DNA of 32,709 nt from an uncultured bacterium (lineage in GTDB: Bacteria > Bacillota > Clostridia > Lachnospirales > Lachnospiraceae), in assembly GCA_905215155.1 (NCBI GenBank), contig CAJMPJ010000039.1, positions 1 through 32,709 on the forward strand. Direction: 5' to 3'. Shown in pieces: positions 31,340 to 32,709 of the stretch (the stretch's first letter is position 1; the number at the start of each line of letters is the position of its first letter). The notes beneath the pieces are model-generated. The model searched no databases, was not told where the DNA came from, and worked only from the letters and a program-made list of their open reading frames with translations. Made by a program: the position numbers and the translations under genes.

Positions 31340-32709
31340 ATGGATACAAGTTTATACTCCCCGAATAAATCAGTGACTCCGGGACTTTATGATTCCCGCT
31401 TTGAGCATGATAACTGCGGTATTGGTGCGGTTGCCAATATGAAGGGCGAAAAGACCCATAAGACCGTGGAACAGGCACTTCATATCGTTGAGAATCTGGA
31501 GCACCGGGCAGGAAAAGATGCAGAAGGAAAGACCGGTGACGGTGTAGGTATTATGCTTCAGATTTCTCATAAGTTTTTTAAAAAAGCAGCAAAAGCGCTT
31601 GCTATTGAAATAGGAGATGAGAGAGAATACGGAATCGGAATGTTTTTCTTTCCTCAGGATGAACTTGCAAGAAACCAGGCCAAGAAAATGTTTGAGATCA
31701 TTGTTCAGAAGGAAGGACTTGAATTTTTAGGCTGGAGAGATGTACCCATTCATCCGGAATTGATCGGCAAAAAGGCAGTGGATTGTATGCCTTATATCGT
31801 TCAGGGATTTGTTAAGAAACCAGCGGATATCAGCAAGGGACTGGAATTTGACAGGAAGCTGTATGTATCCAGAAGAATCTTTGAACAGAGCAATGATAAC
31901 ACTTATGTTGTTTCCTTGAGCAGCAGAACCATTGTTTATAAAGGAATGTTTTTGGTAAAGGAGCTTAGAAAGTTTTTCCCCGATCTCCAGGATAAGGATT
32001 ATGAATCCGCCATTGCAGTTGTTCATTCCCGTTTCAGTACCAATACAAATCCCAGCTGGATGAGAGCCCATCCAAACCGTCTCATCGTACATAACGGAGA
32101 AATTAATACCATTCGCGGAAATGTGGATAAGATGATGGCGCGGGAAGAAAACATGGAATCTGAATTTTTCCAGTATGACATGCATAAAGTTCTTCCTATT
32201 ATTAACCAGGAAGGTTCTGACTCTGCCATGCTTGATAATGCTCTGGAATTCATGATGATGAGCGGCATGGATCTTCCCCTGGCGGTGATGGTGACGATTC
32301 CCGCCCCCTGGGAGCATGACAAGTCCATGCCCCAGGAGATCAAAGATTTTTACCGTTACTACGCAACCATGATGGAGCCTTGGGATGGCCCGGCTTCTAT
32401 TGTATTCAGTGACGGTGATTTAGTGGGCGCGGTATTGGACAGAAACGGTCTTCGCCCCTCCAGATATTACATTACGGATGACGATCACATGATTCTGGCT
32501 TCAGAAGTAGGGGCCATTGATATCGAGCAGAGCCATGTGGTGAAAAAAGAGCGGCTCCGTCCCGGCAAAATGCTTTTGATTGATACGGTGAAGGGATGCC
32601 TTATTTCCGATGAAGAATTAAAGGAATATTATGCCCAGCGCAAGCCCTATGGAGAGTGGCTGGATTCCAATTTAATTGAACTGAGGGATCTTCCGATTCC
32701 CAATAAAGG
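31340..32709 (+). CDS. gltB: Glutamate synthase large subunit, N-terminal part (3' truncated)
   Basis: Glutamate synthase makes two glutamates from glutamine and 2-oxoglutarate; with glutamine synthetase it assimilates ammonia. The first 456 codons are in the window and the frame runs off the right edge; the whole protein is usually about 1500 residues. The part seen is the class II glutamine amidotransferase domain. The catalytic cysteine is Cys26 in FEHDNCGIGAVA, so a short propeptide of about 25 residues would be cleaved. Further family features are LEHRAGKDAEGKTGDGVGI, HSRFSTNTNPSWMRAHPNR, HNGEINTIRGN and DRNGLRPSRYY. The ATG follows AGGAAAGGATGAG. The synthase domain and any gltD lie outside. 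Confidence 0.95.
   Translation, partial: MDTSLYSPNKSVTPGLYDSRFEHDNCGIGAVANMKGEKTHKTVEQALHIVENLEHRAGKDAEGKTGDGVGIMLQISHKFFKKAAKALAIEIGDEREYGIGMFFFPQDELARNQAKKMFEIIVQKEGLEFLGWRDVPIHPELIGKKAVDCMPYIVQGFVKKPADISKGLEFDRKLYVSRRIFEQSNDNTYVVSLSSRTIVYKGMFLVKELRKFFPDLQDKDYESAIAVVHSRFSTNTNPSWMRAHPNRLIVHNGEINTIRGNVDKMMAREENMESEFFQYDMHKVLPIINQEGSDSAMLDNALEFMMMSGMDLPLAVMVTIPAPWEHDKSMPQEIKDFYRYYATMMEPWDGPASIVFSDGDLVGAVLDRNGLRPSRYYITDDDHMILASEVGAIDIEQSHVVKKERLRPGKMLLIDTVKGCLISDEELKEYYAQRKPYGEWLDSNLIELRDLPIPNK

Noticed and set aside
31727..32317. 196-codon minus-strand frame within gltB
   Set aside because: The plus strand encodes the conserved amidotransferase domain; the antisense frame has no motif or ribosome site.

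Overview
The window looks like chromosomal DNA from a low-to-medium GC, anaerobic, probably spore-forming Clostridia, most likely Lachnospiraceae. This is inferred from strong purine-rich ribosome binding sites, a class III (oxygen-sensitive) ribonucleotide reductase, a PdaA-type peptidoglycan deacetylase, a choline-binding-repeat D,D-carboxypeptidase, QueH, an IscR-like Rrf2 regulator and a two-domain glutamine-dependent NAD synthetase. No ribosomal RNA, tRNA, CRISPR array, insertion sequence, prophage or clear genomic island is visible. Most of the window is ordinary core genome.

Layout: (1) 1-1341, end of a polar amino acid ABC importer (permease and ATPase). (2) 1422-3302 on the minus strand, a PdaA-like deacetylase and a carbamate kinase. 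(3) 3515-5283, a CPBP membrane protease translationally coupled to a family 2 glycosyltransferase, ending at a bidirectional terminator shared with a minus-strand PAP2-family membrane protein (5323-5979). (4) 5980-6429, a gene-free stretch with divergent promoters and a structured leader, then a NUDIX hydrolase, a secreted D,D-carboxypeptidase, an XRE regulator (minus), a small membrane protein that may be frameshifted, and a YkuE-like metallophosphoesterase. (5) 10174-14248, an apparent operon scpA-scpB-dut-TPR lipoprotein-hflX. (6) 14254-16750, nrdD with a fused C-terminal redoxin domain, behind a promoter that carries a candidate pair of NrdR boxes. (7) 16884-17324 (minus), an IscR-like Rrf2 regulator. 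(8) 17493-21572, MATE transporter, nadE and an SpoU-family RNA methyltransferase, closely spaced. (9) 21689-24301, NfeD, SPFH protein and a patatin-like phospholipase. (10) 24388-28621, argF/arcB, a small membrane protein, birA, mutY and a lipid kinase, nearly abutting. (11) 28727-30936, rpoD (sigma A), queH and an HPr-like protein. (12) 31340 to the right edge, the start of the glutamate synthase large subunit.

The most informative observations are regulatory. The nrdD promoter has a perfect 17-bp inverted repeat whose arms resemble NrdR boxes, one of which covers the -35 element; the same repeat could act as the hflX terminator. The argF promoter overlaps an ARG-box-like inverted repeat. 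The most unusual protein is NrdD, which carries its own CxxC redoxin domain and has no nrdG next to it. I found no convincing undescribed multi-gene system; the NfeD-SPFH-patatin neighbourhood is the closest candidate for an interesting membrane-associated module. All functional calls are from motif recognition by eye, without database searches.
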